Assembly: GCF_022539505.1 (NCBI RefSeq) | Contig: NC_061508.1 | Location: 61,947,754-62,011,753 of the forward strand | DNA: 64,000 nt | Origin: Lolium rigidum | Lineage: Eukaryota; Streptophyta; Magnoliopsida; Poales; Poaceae | Direction of reading: 5' to 3' | Translations under genes and position numbers: made by a program | Shown here: positions 47,540 to 60,702 of the stretch, one piece after another | Layout of the letters: every line of letters begins with the position of its first letter | How positions within the stretch are numbered: the first letter of the stretch is position 1 | The notes under the pieces: generated by a model | What the model saw: the letters and a program-made list of their open reading frames with translations, nothing else | Database searches by the model: none | What the model was told of the DNA's origin: nothing

Positions 47540-49090
47540 TGCTATGGTCATTCAAGATGGTTGCTGACTGAAGATGCTAGTGTGCTGCTTAGATGCTTTA
47601 GTTTATGTTGGTGCTTTTGATTGTAGTTTGTGCAGTATGTAATTATTGTTAGTCTGTGCAAGACATCTTATTGGTGTTGGTTTTGTTGATGTGCTGCTAT
47701 GGAACACATCTTGTTGGTGTTGGCTCATTTGCTTGATGTGCTGCTATGGAACACATCTTGTTGTGTTGGCTTTTGTTGGTGTGGTGTAAAATTATGTTGT
47801 CTAGTCATTGTATGACCTGATGATGGCCTGATCATATATATACATGTTCATGTTCTTATAATTAGCCTTGCATTCAGGTAGTAGCTTGGCAGCTTGTCTC
47901 AATTGGCTGGCAACTTGGCATCTTAAATCTTGACTTGGTTTAAACTACATCACCTCTTAAGAGCTGGTTTAAGTTTTGCCACTAGTGTATGACACAAAAC
48001 CTGTGTTCAGAATCTGGAAATTCATCCCTCGCTGCATTTATAATACCATGTAGAAATATATAGGAGTTAGCAAAAAAATTAAGACATGCATGAGCAAGAA
48101 ACATGTGTATTAAGCCTCTCTTGCAAGCATCTAAGCTCATATAACACCTTTTGAATCTAGAGAATTCATATGAGTTTTAAAATTAACAACACTCCGAGCT
48201 AGATTCATTTTACAGGCATCTAAGCTCTCCTAGGGTTTTCTGAGGAGCCGTGATGCAGGAGGAAAATTTATTTTACAAAACGGCCCTTTCAGTTTACAAA
48301 CCGGTCCTTCCACCGAACTCATCTCCATTTTCCTTTGCATCTCATCTCCATCGCATCTCATCTCCATTTTCCTTCCCATCTCCATTTTCGTCCACCTCCG
48401 TCGCCGCCCTCCTCTACCGATCTCCTCTGCCGCCGCCCTCCTCCACCGATCTCCTCCACCTCTGCCCTCCTCGACCGATCTCCTCCACCTCTATCCTCCT
48501 CAACCGATCTAGGGATTCTACGGGCCGACGGTGAGTAGGGGTTCCGCGTGGCGACGATGACCCGAGGTTCCGCAGGCGACGGCGACCCCTAGGATCCGCG
48601 TGCTGACGGCGACCCTCGTGGAGCCATGGTGGGTCCTCGTGGAGTCCAATCCATGGTGGATCCTCCAATAGCGGGAACTAAGGTGGACCCACTGCGCTCA
48701 TTTCTCCGTCGATTCAGGAATTCAAACAATGTGGAGGCGAGTTCGTCTAGTACGTGCTGAATCCAACCTCCACCTAAAAATTGCTGGTTTGCTTGGTTAT
48801 CTATGGATTGTCTATAAATTACTGGTTTACTTGGTTACTGCATAATTGTTGTATTACTTGAGTAATTCTAGTTGTTGGATTGCATGATAAGCTTGCTGTA
48901 TTACTTGATTAATTGATGGTTTTCTTGGTTACTTTATAATTTCAAGATTACTACAATGTCTCAATAAGTATAAGATGGTTTAGTTGATTACTAGATTCTA
49001 TTAAAACTCTAAGATTAGTAATTAATATGTAGGACACATTGTAATGTTACTAGTATCCCCAAAGTTTAGTTTTAGTACAAAATAGTAATA
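47540..49090. other. Gene-free stretch with a CT-rich leader
   Basis: The segment at 47640-47810 repeats GAACACATCTTGTTGGTGTT and GATGTGCTGCTATG. From 48290 to 48530 the sequence is TC-rich with TCCATCTCCATTTTC-type and ACCGATCTCCTCC-type repeats, like the leader of a transposon gene. It may belong to the CACTA transposase that follows. Confidence 0.4.
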
Positions 49091-50107
49091 ATGGATAAGA
49101 CTTGGATGCAAGCTTCAAGGTCATCAGATAAATATGTATCTGGAGTTAGTTTATTCTTAAAGTTTGCTCTAAGAAATGAAGTGCAAGACAGTAAGATACT
49201 TTGTCCATGCAAATATTGTGGGAACAGATTCTGGTATGATGTAGAAAGCTGTCAATGATCATCTTATCTGTACTGGTTTTATGCCTGGATACAAAAGCTG
49301 GTTGTTTCATGGGGAACCAGTTGTTAACGATCTTAACTCACAATCTAGTTCTCAAGAAGATACTAGTAATGCTAGAGATGAGATTGACCAGCTTCTGTTA
49401 TATGGGTTCGAAATGTACAATAGAAGTTCCTTGCATTCAGAAAAATAAGAAGGCAGTGAAGATGATAGTGAAGATGAAGATGTCGAATCATACAAGAGGT
49501 TAGTCAATGATGGTGGACAGCTGTTGTACCCAGGGTGCAAGAAGTTTTCTAAACTACAGTTTCTAGTAAGATTGATCAACATTAAAAATGTCAGGGAAAT
49601 GCCAAATGTTGCATTTGAAGATATCATGACGCTATTCAGGGAAGCACTACCTGAAGGACATTCTTTGCTAAAAAAAATTCATGAAGCAAAGCAGTACATC
49701 AGAGGTGTTGGACTTGCATATGATACTTATGATGCCTGTTTCATTGACTGCATAATTTTCAGAGGCATCCATGCCAAGGCTAATGTCTGCCCATTTTGCA
49801 AAACAAGTAGCTGATTCACCTTCTTGGAAAAACTTTGAAAGCAAGTACATGTGGTTCAGCAAAGAGCCAAGGAACATAAGATTTGGATTAGCTACAGATT
49901 CAACCCTTTCAGGAATATGAACCTCTCTTACATCATCTGTCCTATCATTCTGGTCCCATACAACTTCCCACCTTGGATCTGCATGAAGGAGACAAACTTT
50001 ATCTTATATGTCATTGTACCAGGAAGGAGATCACCAGCGAAAGACATTGATGTATACCTGCAACTAGTAATTGATGGTCTACAGGAGTTGTGGCATCATG
50101 GAGTTCT
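49091..50107 (+). pseudogene. CACTA (En/Spm) TNP2-type transposase, broken
   Basis: ATG 49091 starts MDKTWMQASRSSDKYVSGV. A zinc-binding-type CPCKYCG follows, as in the transposase-associated domain at the N-terminus of TNP2 proteins. After frame breaks near 49256 and 49448, the part at 49500-49813 reads LYPGCKKFSKLQFLVRL and DACFIDCIIF ... CPFCKT, the next conserved block. A third piece at 49866-50107 reads SYRFNPFRNMNLSY and PWICMKETNFILY, then a PGRRSPAKDIDVYL stretch, the start of the catalytic domain. The gene ends abruptly where a gypsy LTR begins. No CACTA terminus was found, so it is a fragment. Confidence 0.8.
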
Positions 50108-50130
50108 TGTGGGATCCCTGGCAACTAGGG

Positions 50131-51031
50131 TGTCATGGACCTATGGTTGCTAGGCCCATGATAACTCCTCGGAAGCAATCACTCCGGGAGGCAACTCTCG
50201 AGTGAGGCTCCGCGAGATGTAAAACCCTCACAGAGGTATCAAGCCGAAGCAGAAGACATGATCGGGGAGGAACTCCCTCGCGGAGGTTCCCGAGCCACGG
50301 ACTTCTCCACGTGAGAAGGTCCCTTTGAAGGTGACAAGATCCACCAAGGAGCTTAGGATTCCTTCTCCACCAAGCTTGCTGCAAGGACCGATGGAGTAGG
50401 GTCCCAGGATACAAGACAAGCAAGGTCTGCGCCACACACCTCATGGCTGAGCTCACAAAGCTCCATCCCGAGGAGGCAAGATTCCATTGCCCCTTTGGTG
50501 ATTAAAGCGGGCTCGACGAGGACCAGAAGACCAAGGCCTTGCCTTGCCTCTTTAGTGCAAGGCTGGGTGGACGGCACAAGCTGTCAGCGAAGGCGTCATT
50601 GACGACCTCAGCATCTGTCATGGACCGGCACTTTAATCGGCCATGGACTCTGTCCATCTTGTAAAGGGCGAAGAGTTTCCCGCCCTCAGTTTGGAGATGT
50701 GGGAACCCTTCCTCCTCAAGATATTTCGAGGGGAAGAGGACCATCTCCTCTATAAATGGCTAGCCTAGCTAGAGTAGAGAGGGACGATCATGAGCGATCA
50801 CGATCCCTTGATATATGTACGGTCATCTTCTCCATTGTGACCTGCAATACATACACCAAAGCAGGACGTAGGGGTTTTACCTCTCCGAGGGCTCTGAACT
50901 TGGGTAACCGCCGTGTCTCTCTCTACAGTGCCTGCCATTGGTAAGGCGATGATGTGATCTTGAGTCCTCTGTGTTTGAACCTTTGGGGTTCGATGATACC
51001 CATGTTCCTGCCCGGACACGAATCTCCGGCA
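50131..51031 (+). repeat. 5' LTR of the gypsy fragment
   Basis: It starts TGTCATGGACCTATGG and ends AATCTCCGGCA, with a TATA box TATAAATG at 50751-50758 followed by a 280-base leader. The five bases before it are TAGGG; their partner on the right was not found. Confidence 0.65.
50751..50758 (+). promoter_or_regulatory. TATA box of the gypsy LTR
   Basis: TATAAATG in CTCCTCTATAAATGGC, in the right place for an LTR promoter. Confidence 0.55.
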
Positions 51032-51095
51032 TTTGGCGCGCCAGATAGGGGGCTCAATCCGTCTTCGCTCTTCTCCGACGGTCTTCGGCTATATC

Positions 51096-51835
51096 ATCAT
51101 GGCCAACATGGCGGAGTCCGCGGCGCTGACTGACCGTCGCCGAGAGCCGATCGTGGAGACTGCTCTTAGGATGATGCGGGAGCTGCTCAGGCTCCACCCG
51201 GAAGGGACGAGCCCCGACCAGTGGATGGCCAGCATCCACGGACTCGTGCACGCGATGTCCGAGGTTGCAACGATCACTGGGGGCTCGGCAGGTAATGCAC
51301 CAAGGGGCGTCCCGCCCGCTGGACGTACCTTCCTGCCCCTCTCCCGAGGGCGGGATAAGGCAAAGACTGGCGGCATCGGACGCGCCAAGTGCCCAGGCTT
51401 CAAGAGGAAGAAATTCTCCGCCTCGACAGAGCAGCAGGGGCACTCCACTCACACGCCTGCGTTGTGGGACCTTTTGCTGCTGAAGCAGCGTCCGGGGGAG
51501 TCGTTGCGTTCATTCACGCTGCGCTTCGCCGACCTCTATCTCTAGCTTCCAAAGGTCAGTGAAAGGCTGGTTGTGGACGCCTTCGACGCATGCACCACCA
51601 ACCGGCAGGTTGTGGAAGATCTGATGCTCTCTCCAGGACCGGTCACCGTCGCCCGGCTCTTTCAGATAGCATATGAATATGCTAACAGGGATCTGGGCGA
51701 GGAAACCTCGTTAGAGCCCTCGCGGCAAGGAAAGTCTCTCCATCACTTCAAATTGAAGTATCCTCTCCGGCACCCCAATGGTACACGGGTCCCGGACGCC
51801 TCAGGGAAGGATTCTCTGGCACGCCTATACTAGGC
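51096..51835 (+). pseudogene. gypsy gag remnant
   Basis: The frame, open from an ATG near 51099, has a short N-terminal part and then LKQRPGESLRSFTLRFADLY, a typical plant gypsy gag motif. A TAG at 51543 interrupts it, and the same frame resumes with LPKVSERLVVDAFDACTTN and ARLFQIAYEYAN as far as about 51833. The order matches gag of gypsy elements with this primer-site type. No protease follows. Confidence 0.7.
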
Positions 51836-52564
51836 AGAGCTCGGGGGTTGGCATCTTCATAACGTCGTCTTCCCTTGCCCTTCTGCTGCCCACGGCCTCT
51901 TGATTGGACAGCATCATGTGTTCTACGGATGATAAGCGGGCGAGGGGGGTGCCAAGCTGCCTACCCAAGGCCTCACGGACACCGGACCACTAGCCTTATT
52001 TCTCCCAAAAGGAATTTGAAGCAGCAGTTAATCTGCAGTAAGCAATTAGGGGTACGTCGGTCCGCCCCTCTAAGGCCTATCTCGCGTACTTCCCTCAATT
52101 TGCATCTCTTTCTGGAAGGATCTTTTGTAGGTGGTACTGTAATCGACACAATTGTCGCACCTCTCAAGAATGCGTCATGCGCCTATTATTCTCAAGCCAT
52201 GTTTATTCCTGGAAGGATCTTTTGCAGGCAATATTGTAACCAATGCAGTCGTCAAATCTTTCAAGAATGCGCCACGCGCTTATTATTCTCAGGTTGGTCA
52301 TCCTCGGATTCTCAAATTGGTCTTTCCATCTGAACTTCGTGAAGATCACAAAACTGTCTCAAAGCGTTCCCTGAGTTCTCGGAGAAATACGTTGCTTGAG
52401 TCGGGTCTGGACATCGCGCCTTAGTCGGGGTAACCCATCAACTTCGTGCCCGGGAAACGAGCTCTGGCAGCGGGGTCGCTACCCGCACTACTCCACCTCT
52501 CTAGGGCCTCCGAAGTCTGGTCCGCTCATGTAGTATAAGTACCCAAGGAACACATCGCACGAGC

Positions 52565-53330
52565 AAAACAACGCGCAGAACCCTTCGGTTGCCTCCACGA
52601 GGAACCAGCAAGGAGAGGCAAAAACAACGCGCAGAACCCTTTGGTTACCTCCCCGAGGAACCAGCAAGGAGACGCAAAATAGCCTAAGGCGCAGGTCTAT
52701 GGTTACCTCCTTGAGGAACCAACAGCTGACAGTACAATTTTTTATACATGTACAAACCTTACGGTCACCTCCCTGAGGGACTTACAAGGAGACACATCAG
52801 AGCCTACATGTGAATCGTATCGTTGCCTTCTCGAGGAACCATCAAGAGAATGCATACAGGACGCCCCTCGCGTGCAAACCTTACGGCCGCCTCCCCGAGG
52901 GACCAACAAGGAGTCACGTTCATAGCCTACATGTAAAGTCTTACGGTTACCTCCTCGAGGAACCAACAAGACACCCCTCGCGTGCAAACCTTACGGTCGC
53001 CTCCCCGAGGGACTAACAAGGAGTCACGAGCCTACATGTAAAGTCTTACGGTTACCTCCTCGAGGAACCAACAAGAAAAGGCATACATGACACCCCCCCA
53101 CGTGCATCGCATGTCAGAGCCTACATGCAGATTCTTACGGTTGCCTCTCTGGGGAACTAACAAGAACACGCATAAGAGGACAATTCTCCAGAGCCTACAT
53201 GCAGATTCTTACGGTTACCTCTCTGAGGAACCAACAAGAACACGCATAACAGGACGATTTCTCAGGGTCTACGTGCAGATGCCTTGCGGTTACTTCTTCA
53301 AGGAGCCAGCAAGCACGAGCACACAGTACA
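52565..53330. repeat. Degenerate tandem repeats of about 60-110 bp
   Basis: The recurring core is CTTACGGTTACCTCCTCGAG followed by GAACCAACAAG, with GAGCCTACATG-type lead-ins. Some eight to ten copies with variable spacing run through the region. The short frames here are by-products. Confidence 0.75.
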
Positions 53331-53499
53331 GATATTCATTGGGGCCTATAAATGGAGTCCATTGTTATACCCTCAAAGGACCGGAATTGGCGGGCCTCTA
53401 CATGATGAGCCTTATGGTCGCCTCCCTGAGGGGCCAACAAGGACGAGCATTCCGAGCATCCCCCTCTAAGGATTACCCGAGAAAGTTCATGGTCCCCTT

Positions 53500-55829
53500 C
53501 ACGAGGGGGATGTAAGTACGGACGGGGTTAGTGCGACGGTTGCAACACACCTGATGAGCAGCAGAGTTGGCTTGGGGTCCGGGGGGCTCGCCCGAGAAGC
53601 CGCACCATCACCGGACATCCCTCTGGCACACGGTGGAGCCAGAGGTAGGGACCTCCCGCCACAAAGGCTAAGTGCTCACCCTCTACGGACCTTCGCTGAC
53701 TCAAGGCTTAGTGATTGTGTGTTTCTGCTTCTCCTAAGCATGTGGCCTAAAGACTCAAGAACAATCCCCGTGAGCTGTTCTACTTACCCCCCAGGAGGAC
53801 CTTCAGCACATAACAGCATGCCCCACCAGTGGCTAGCCCTCAAAGGCGCAGCCTCGGGATGGCTCAAGGCAAGAAGCCTCCTCAGGGATGGGTCAAACAC
53901 CCAGTGCTACCCTGATATAGAGGTTATGAAACTAGCATTGCTCATATGGCAGAACTTAAAGGCTAGTTACAGCGTACACAGCACCTCGAGGAGCCTATTG
54001 CATTCCTCTCCTTGCTGACCTTAACTACGGCAGCCGAAGCAGAAGCCCGGCTACATCAGATCGGGCGGCATAGTTACGCGGCACCAGAGGTTATTCCACG
54101 CATACACAGAGAAGTGTCCGCCCCCAAGGTAGCGGAATCGAAGGATGTTGCCTTGCGAAAGCCAGTTGGCGTGGACGAATATGTCCCAGCCGGCGACGAA
54201 AGACATTCTCCTAGAAGAAGAAACCTCAAGGCCCACGCCCCAATTGTGTCTCCCCTTGGCGTGAGACTTGATGGCAGTCCAGAAAAGAGAGATACTTTCT
54301 GTTTGTGGCCTTGCAGGGAGTGACCTCCATGAGAACACATGGCAAGCTGATATCGTGCTTGGTCGAAAGGGCACCTAGCATCCTGTGGGGTTACCTATGC
54401 CTATTTTTGGACTAGTAGAAACTTTGGATGATTCAATTCCATAACTCCTGTGTTACTTTCCTCATAAGCCATCCAAAGCTTCACTTAGAACAAGAATCTA
54501 TTCACTCCAGCATAAAGGGTATACTTGCAACTTCACAGTATAATGCAGTTGCCAAGTGCCAGAGCAACAGGAAAAGCTTTTCTGTTTATGTATAGTTTTG
54601 AATTTTGTTCATCAGCAAGACGTTACCACATAATTTTCTGTATCATGTGGATTGACTGAATGCCTAGTGACCACTTATAGCTGAAAGCTATTTATCTCCT
54701 TTGCAGAAAAAAGAGCTATTTATCTGATGGGATTTGTCATGATCTGTCTATTTTTCTATCTCAGTTGTACCAGACACGCAAGTGTGGTGTAGTAGTTGAT
54801 ACCTATGATTCGACATCCATTTTTATCAGTGGCATAGGAAACGTATTGCTCTGTCCAATATATAGTGATGTAAATGCATATGACTTCTTTCTCTTGTAAG
54901 TATATCTTCGCTCTCTTAATTGTATTTTTTCTTACCTTGTCTATGCTCTTAATAATATTGCAAACATTAAAGCACTATTGCAGGTGGAGTAATTGATTCT
55001 CTCTTTTTGAGAAAGCATATAAACACACATCTTAGTATCGATGTTAGGTTGCTACCTCTTTAAAAAACATGTTTGCTGTAAGGCAAGGACATGCTGACCC
55101 GGAAGGAAAGAAAAAAAACACTGGAAATGCTTCAGGGAAGCCGATGATTATGATAGTTAAATATTACTAGTGGCAACAACATGTTTTTCAGCTAGCTGTT
55201 TAGGTTCTTTCCGCAATTCTTACCTGTTTTCAGTCACAGTTGGTTGACATGACTGGTTTAGTCAACCCCTCTTGCTACCTAACACATCAAACTTCTTCTA
55301 CATTATAGTATTTTCAATTTTATTTGTTGTACTATCTGTAAAAGCATATAGGTGGTTTCTTCCATTGTAGAGAAACAAACAGTACTTCAGGAAAGCATTT
55401 AGAACTTGCGAAAATTGCAACTAAGGAAGCTTTTTAATTTTAGTTCTGGCATACGATAGATGGCATGTGAGCAGTATTTGTTTTGGGTGTGCTGTCACTC
55501 ATGCTATTGCTATAAATATCGTTACACCTTGAATCAAAATTCAAGAGGGCCTACTTTGGAGCAACTAGGACAAAACAGTATTGCAGGAACCAAGATATAT
55601 TGGCAGAAAGAAAAAAGCAAAACAACCTGAGCAACCTTATATGTTACATGTTCACATATACATCATTACATCTCATACTCGTAGGCTTATCTGCTAATTC
55701 TTTATGAGTCTACAAGCACATATAAACATCTAGAGAGACTATGTAAAAAGGTGGTAAAATGATAAGCCTAAATTCCAAAAATGCAAGCCAAAGGCTACTA
55801 TACAATTCAAACTAGGAATTCAGGTAGCA
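53500..55829. other. Gene-free stretch between the gypsy fragment and the MYB gene
   Basis: The part up to about 54370 is GC-rich and probably still retroelement-derived. From about 54380 the sequence turns AT-rich and unique-looking. No convincing frame was found; the last few hundred bases should contain the MYB 3' untranslated region on the minus strand. Confidence 0.4.
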
Positions 55830-56935
55830 TCAGGAAATCTCTTTCAGGAGCTCTTCATCAAGTAGGAATTCTGACCAACTGGGCAATGGACTACTGACGC
55901 CATTGTAGTTTGAGATGCAGATGGAATTACACATGTTTGAAACGGCCATGTCAGTGAGTGGTGGAAGGGAGTTTTCAGAGAGAAACAGCCTTTTCTGGCT
56001 ACTGTTCTGTCCCTCACAGCTATGCTGCTCAACGTTGGTAATTGAATTCGGGTCGATGTTGCCAATTGTGTGACCAACGGTAATGCTAGGCATTTGGTTC
56101 TGATGCTTCTGCCCTGCTAAGTCTATGCCACAAATACCCTCAAGTACACTTGGTGAAAGCGTCTGTTGAGGGCTGATCTGCTCCAGGTCTGTAGTTAGAG
56201 TGTTGAGGCTGCTGCTGGTAGTGGGGCTGGTGGCTATGTACGCTGCAAATTGAAGCAGTGAGTGCATGTACTGGAGGTTAGCAGCCTGGACTGCTTCGGT
56301 CTGCAGCCTGGCAGTGTGATCCCATGGTTGATGCTCGACGAACTGGCGAAGGTTGGCAAGTGCGATGAGCTGCGGGAGAACAGCAAAGAAGTCTGTTCTC
56401 GGACGGTGGGTCATGGGATCGATCCCCATCTTGATGAGCTTCTTTCTGAGGTGAGTGTTCCAGAAGTTCTTTATCTCATTGTCTGTCCGTCCAGGGAGAT
56501 GCTTGGCAATAGCTGACCACCTGGTTTGGTCACATGTTAGACTTAGACATCACATAGCTCATGTGAGATTTGTGCAATGGAAAGTACGTGCAATTAGTAC
56601 TTGTTGCCGAGGATGGTATGTAGTTGTAGGATGGTTTGTTCTTCCTCCTGGGAGAACTTCCCTCTCTTGATGTCTGGCTTCAGGTAGTTGGTCCATCTTA
56701 GCCGGCAGCTCTTGCCACACCGGTTCAAGCCTGCAACACAAATATAGTGGACAGCATTCTTGAAAAAGTAAATGTGCATGAGGCAGAGAAACAGAGGAGG
56801 AGATGTATGAGTACCAGCAAGTTGAGGCAGCGCCCTCCAGCTTCCATGGCCATGCTTCATGAGCTTCTCGTCTTCTTCAGTAGTCCAGGGCCCCTTCTTC
56901 AGGCCATTCTCACCACTAGAAGGTGGCCTCCCCAT
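55830..56935 (-). CDS. R2R3-MYB transcription factor (MYB93-like), four residues short in R2
   Basis: Three exons with consensus borders: 56935-56815, 56730-56601 and 56520-55830, giving 313 residues. The introns fall at the two classical R2R3-MYB positions (LAG/LNRCGK and GNK/WSAIA). R2 covers residues about 14-61 and R3 about 66-112. R3 has the normal spacing (Phe66, Trp85, Trp104). R2 has Trp17, Trp33 and Trp53, so the first interval is 15 residues instead of the canonical 19, because the YI-type turn before KHGHGSW is missing. The start [20 protein letters not shown] and [13 protein letters not shown] with [13 protein letters not shown] point to the MYB53/92/93 group, known for suberin and root roles; that role here is inferred. 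The encoded protein would be nuclear. Confidence 0.9.
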
Positions 56936-57055
56936 TGATGGATAAGAACAGGATAGGTCGATGCCGGCAGGATGGGGAAGACGATCTGCCTCCCCTTCAC
57001 CGCTTCACGCCTTTTCCTGTCTTTCCCGATTGCTGCTCACCTGAACATACCTTCC

Positions 57056-57063
57056 TATATATA
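57056..57063 (-). promoter_or_regulatory. TATA box of the MYB gene
   Basis: TATATATA on the minus strand, 121-128 bases upstream of the ATG at 56935, is the only good TATA box in range. Confidence 0.6.
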
Positions 57064-60000
57064 ATGGCTTGCTGACCCCTGTCTCCTAGAGGAACAGCAC
57101 CATGCTAGGCCTAATTATCAAAATGAAATAGACTGATATGCCCTTAGCATTTTTGAGTTCACTTTCTGATAGATAGCTTGTTGCTGGTGCATGCAGTTGC
57201 ATGTGCATGGTCCTGAGCTAGGGTCCTGTCTCTGTCCATACTATAAAATGTGTGTAGCACTTAGTTCTGTTGACTTGAGTAAGCTGAGCATTTGGGCAAT
57301 CACCATGACCTCAATGTGATGGCTACATAAATCTCACCTGCTTCTGTTTCCCTACTTTTGTCCTGCGTTCCTAGTTGTTTTATGCGTGTAATTTTGTGCT
57401 TGGTTCTGTTAGATATAGATATTAAACAAGTGTTTCACGAGATAGTTTGCTTTTGAATGTCACCAAATTGAATAATTAGTGGTCTAGATCTTTTTATTTT
57501 CATCGGACGCTGTACGGTTTCATGGAATGGAAGGTAACCGGATGATAGAGCTTTACCTCAGTATGCTTTGACTAGAAATATTGCATTTGTTGTACTTGTA
57601 TGCTTACGCTGTATTTCCTTACTGAAATTGCAGAGGATAGGGAGCACATAAAGGTGTATGACACTCTGAACGAAACAAGTGAAGGATCTATGTTCAAGGC
57701 ACAGATTCAAGAAACTTCGTGGCTGCTAGCTACTAATCTGGCATGGCTGCCTATAATGCTGAATAATGCATTCAGGTTATTCAGTAAAGGTATATATATT
57801 AGAGTAACAGCAGTGCATATAATTGGACAAACAGCTGAACAAGGTTACCTGGACAACACCAAATTCTGAAAAATGGTGAAGACCAGATCATGTCACATGT
57901 TCATTCTGAGTTCCAACAAGTGCGCGGAAATAAAAGAACTCCGTCAGCCTTGAACTTGAGTTTAAACAAATGGGAGCTTGATCGGCTCCAGGAGACAAAA
58001 TGAGGGCAGTGGAAAAGCCGCGTAATATGAGAATTCACTTTCTTGTGCCTTATGCCTAACTACCAACTCCAGGTATTGTTTTTGTCTGGTTTCACTTAGC
58101 ATGCGGTATCTATCATTCCACGTGCTTTGCCAGGTGTGGATTCAGATTTTACATTTCTGAAATCCATCCATGCACGCAACGGAGAAGATAGCAGCCAAGG
58201 CATTCTCGTCACCTTGTCAGTCTTGCTGATGTCCCGTTCCTTGGGTCTATAAACAAATGGAGAATCAAGTATGCTGTATGCCCACCACTGGAGAGAAGCA
58301 TAATGCTTAAGGCCGCCAATGTTTAACACATATTTACCGAGAAATATAGGCCACCACAAGTCATCGTGTGTTCAAATGCTTTCTGGTCATATATTCATGT
58401 TGTTTGTTTTCTGATAATCCTTGACTCCTGGACTAAATCATTTTCCTGACTAGATTCTTATTTGTAGTCTAGTCCTTTCTAAAACTTTTACAGATTGGTA
58501 CAAAGCTTAAAGACAAACTGTGCCTGTAAACTTTATACTTCATTATGAACTTAGGACTGCTCTGGTACGAGGTTCATATTCAAGACAAATTGAAGGCTTC
58601 AGTTAAAGTTACTGTCTGGTTTCCTTAGTCCAATTTGTTCTCTGTGTGTACTTGCAGAGTTAGATCATTATTTTCTGTTCAGGTTTCATGTTTTTAATAG
58701 CGAATCCCACTGTTGTAGTCAAAGTTGATTGCTTCTGTCGTCCTCGATGATCACATTAGTCATTATATTAAACAATCCTGCGTTCTTTATTAAGGCACTC
58801 CTTGCTAGTTCACTTTTGGTGTAGCTGTGTTTGTACCATCACTATGACCACCTTTTTCCTTGGGGTGAATTACAGAAGGACATTGTTGTTTTTCCCTTGT
58901 CAGTGTGTAATAACAATGTGAACTAACATGTGGAACAGTCAAGCCGCAAAGGCAAATCGTGCCTATCGTCTCAGAGCACATTCGAAGGTAAATTCCACCC
59001 TTCTTAAAAGCTTGTACTAGAAGATAAATATTCTACAAATTCATGCGTTAGCGCTCCACCAGTTGAACCTCTCACCAGCTAGTTTTCTCTTCTAGGTTCC
59101 ATTGCTGATACAGAATCTGCCAAGATCTGTCCTGATGTCTTCTTCCTAACAAATATAAAAACCAAGTGAATAGTACTCGCTTTTCTTTCGATATACATTT
59201 TGCCGTACTGTTCTGTGTAAGGCGCTGTCTTCTGATTTCAGGGACCTTACACCCCAGAAGAACAGGTGTCCTACTGATGTGTTTGTGTACCAAAGCCAGG
59301 ATCTTATCCATTTCCGAGTTTACCATGTGTGACTGCAAATGACGGTACGGGGTCAAAAGACAGGGTTAGATGATTGGCACAGGAATATGACATATTTAAT
59401 GATATAATACCAGGAAAATTATTGTATACTTTAGCGTGATTATGCTTGGTACCATTTGACTGAATTGTTCCGGGGGTACATCTTTCATTGCATCATTATA
59501 CGGTCAAACATCATATATGTTGTAGGGCAGGTGCGTGAATGTGCAATTTAGCTATATCCTACTGACAAGGCCTAAGAGTCGCAAGTATATATATTATGGT
59601 GGAGAAGGCCTGTGCCTGAATATTCAAGATCAGCACAAAATGATGGCAGCAATGACACCAGCCTTTGACATGTGTGCAGGAGAACAGAAGTTAGTACAGG
59701 CAAGTGGGCAGCAGTAGCACCTGGAGGCTGGAGGAATCCATTTTAGGTACTATCTGCTTCCAATGAGAAACGTCATACGACTTTGTGGCTCTTTGCAGTC
59801 CAGGAGATGCAACCTCCGTCAACCTATCTCCTTTGTTAAATCTCCTTTGTAGCTTGTAAACTCCGAAAAAATGTTTGAATAAATGAACTAGCCAAAAAAT
59901 AAAATCTTCCCAAATACAAGCGTTTTTTTTGGCTTGCGATCAATAATAGTGGAGAGACTCTTCTAGCATCAAGGTTGGCTACAACCAGCTTGACACAGGA

Positions 60001-60700
60001 AGGATGGACGATCATATCTAACAAAACCAATAAAAGGCCATCGCAGTCCTAGTCATGATGTCTTAGAGGAGTTCAGAAAAAAAACAAGGTCAGGCCTTCC
60101 CAAACTTTCAGCACCAATACATGCAACACATTGTTCCAATCAAGATCAAAGGATGAGACAAGTATTTGGCTCATAAACAGTAAAAAAGAAAGCAAACTTC
60201 CATTAAAAAAACATTTGTTTGACCACTTCCAGACTTGTGAAGCATATATATCTGTTAAAAAACCTCAACTGGTTCCTATAAAATGAACCTAAGATGCAAG
60301 TTGTGGCAGCCAGAGAAAGATCATATTCTACCACTACAACTCACAACACCACATTGCTTGAGAATTAAAAAGCTATAATATGAAACACAGCCACAAGCCA
60401 ACATTCACACCACATTACTTGGGAATTATAAAGCTAATATCAAACACAGCCACAAGCCAACATCCACATATCATCATAGGACCAAAAGAAACCTCTCAAA
60501 TTATGCATGCTTGTAGAGTAGATTAAACTGGACATCACAAGTAGGTGGATGGAAATAAGGATGGGGCATCATCATAGGCAAAATTTACAAGTGTCGCTAG
60601 TTCCCAACGATAAGTCCAAATATGACTACTACTACTCTACTAGGATAATAAGTGAAGTTCATATTTTGAACTTCAACTGACACCCTAAAAGCTGAATATA
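57064..60700. other. Gene-free stretch between the MYB and B3 genes
   Basis: Mostly AT-rich, unique-looking sequence. Short frames (for example 57600-57869 and 58096-58359) carry no motif I recognise. The left few hundred bases are the MYB upstream region; the right end borders the B3 3' region. Confidence 0.4.
60345..60470. repeat. Imperfect direct repeat of about 60 bp
   Basis: Two adjacent units share ACACAGCCACAAGCCAACAT and a CCACATTGCTTGAGAATT-type beginning. Non-coding. Confidence 0.7.
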
Positions 60701-60702
60701 GT

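Larger units (their letters stand above)
50131..53500 (+). mobile_element. Ty3/gypsy element fragment: 5' LTR, gag remnant, repetitive part
   Basis: An LTR (50131-51031) is followed by a primer-type site TGGCGCGCCAGATAGGGGG at 51034 and a broken gag. Beyond about 51840 no RT or integrase is recognisable and the sequence becomes a run of repeats. No 3' LTR is seen before the MYB gene, so the right limit is uncertain. It abuts the CACTA transposase remnant directly. Confidence 0.65.

Noticed and set aside
57600..57869. Frame of 89 codons between MYB and B3 genes
   Set aside because: No motif, no splice context with neighbours, and frames of this length are expected by chance.
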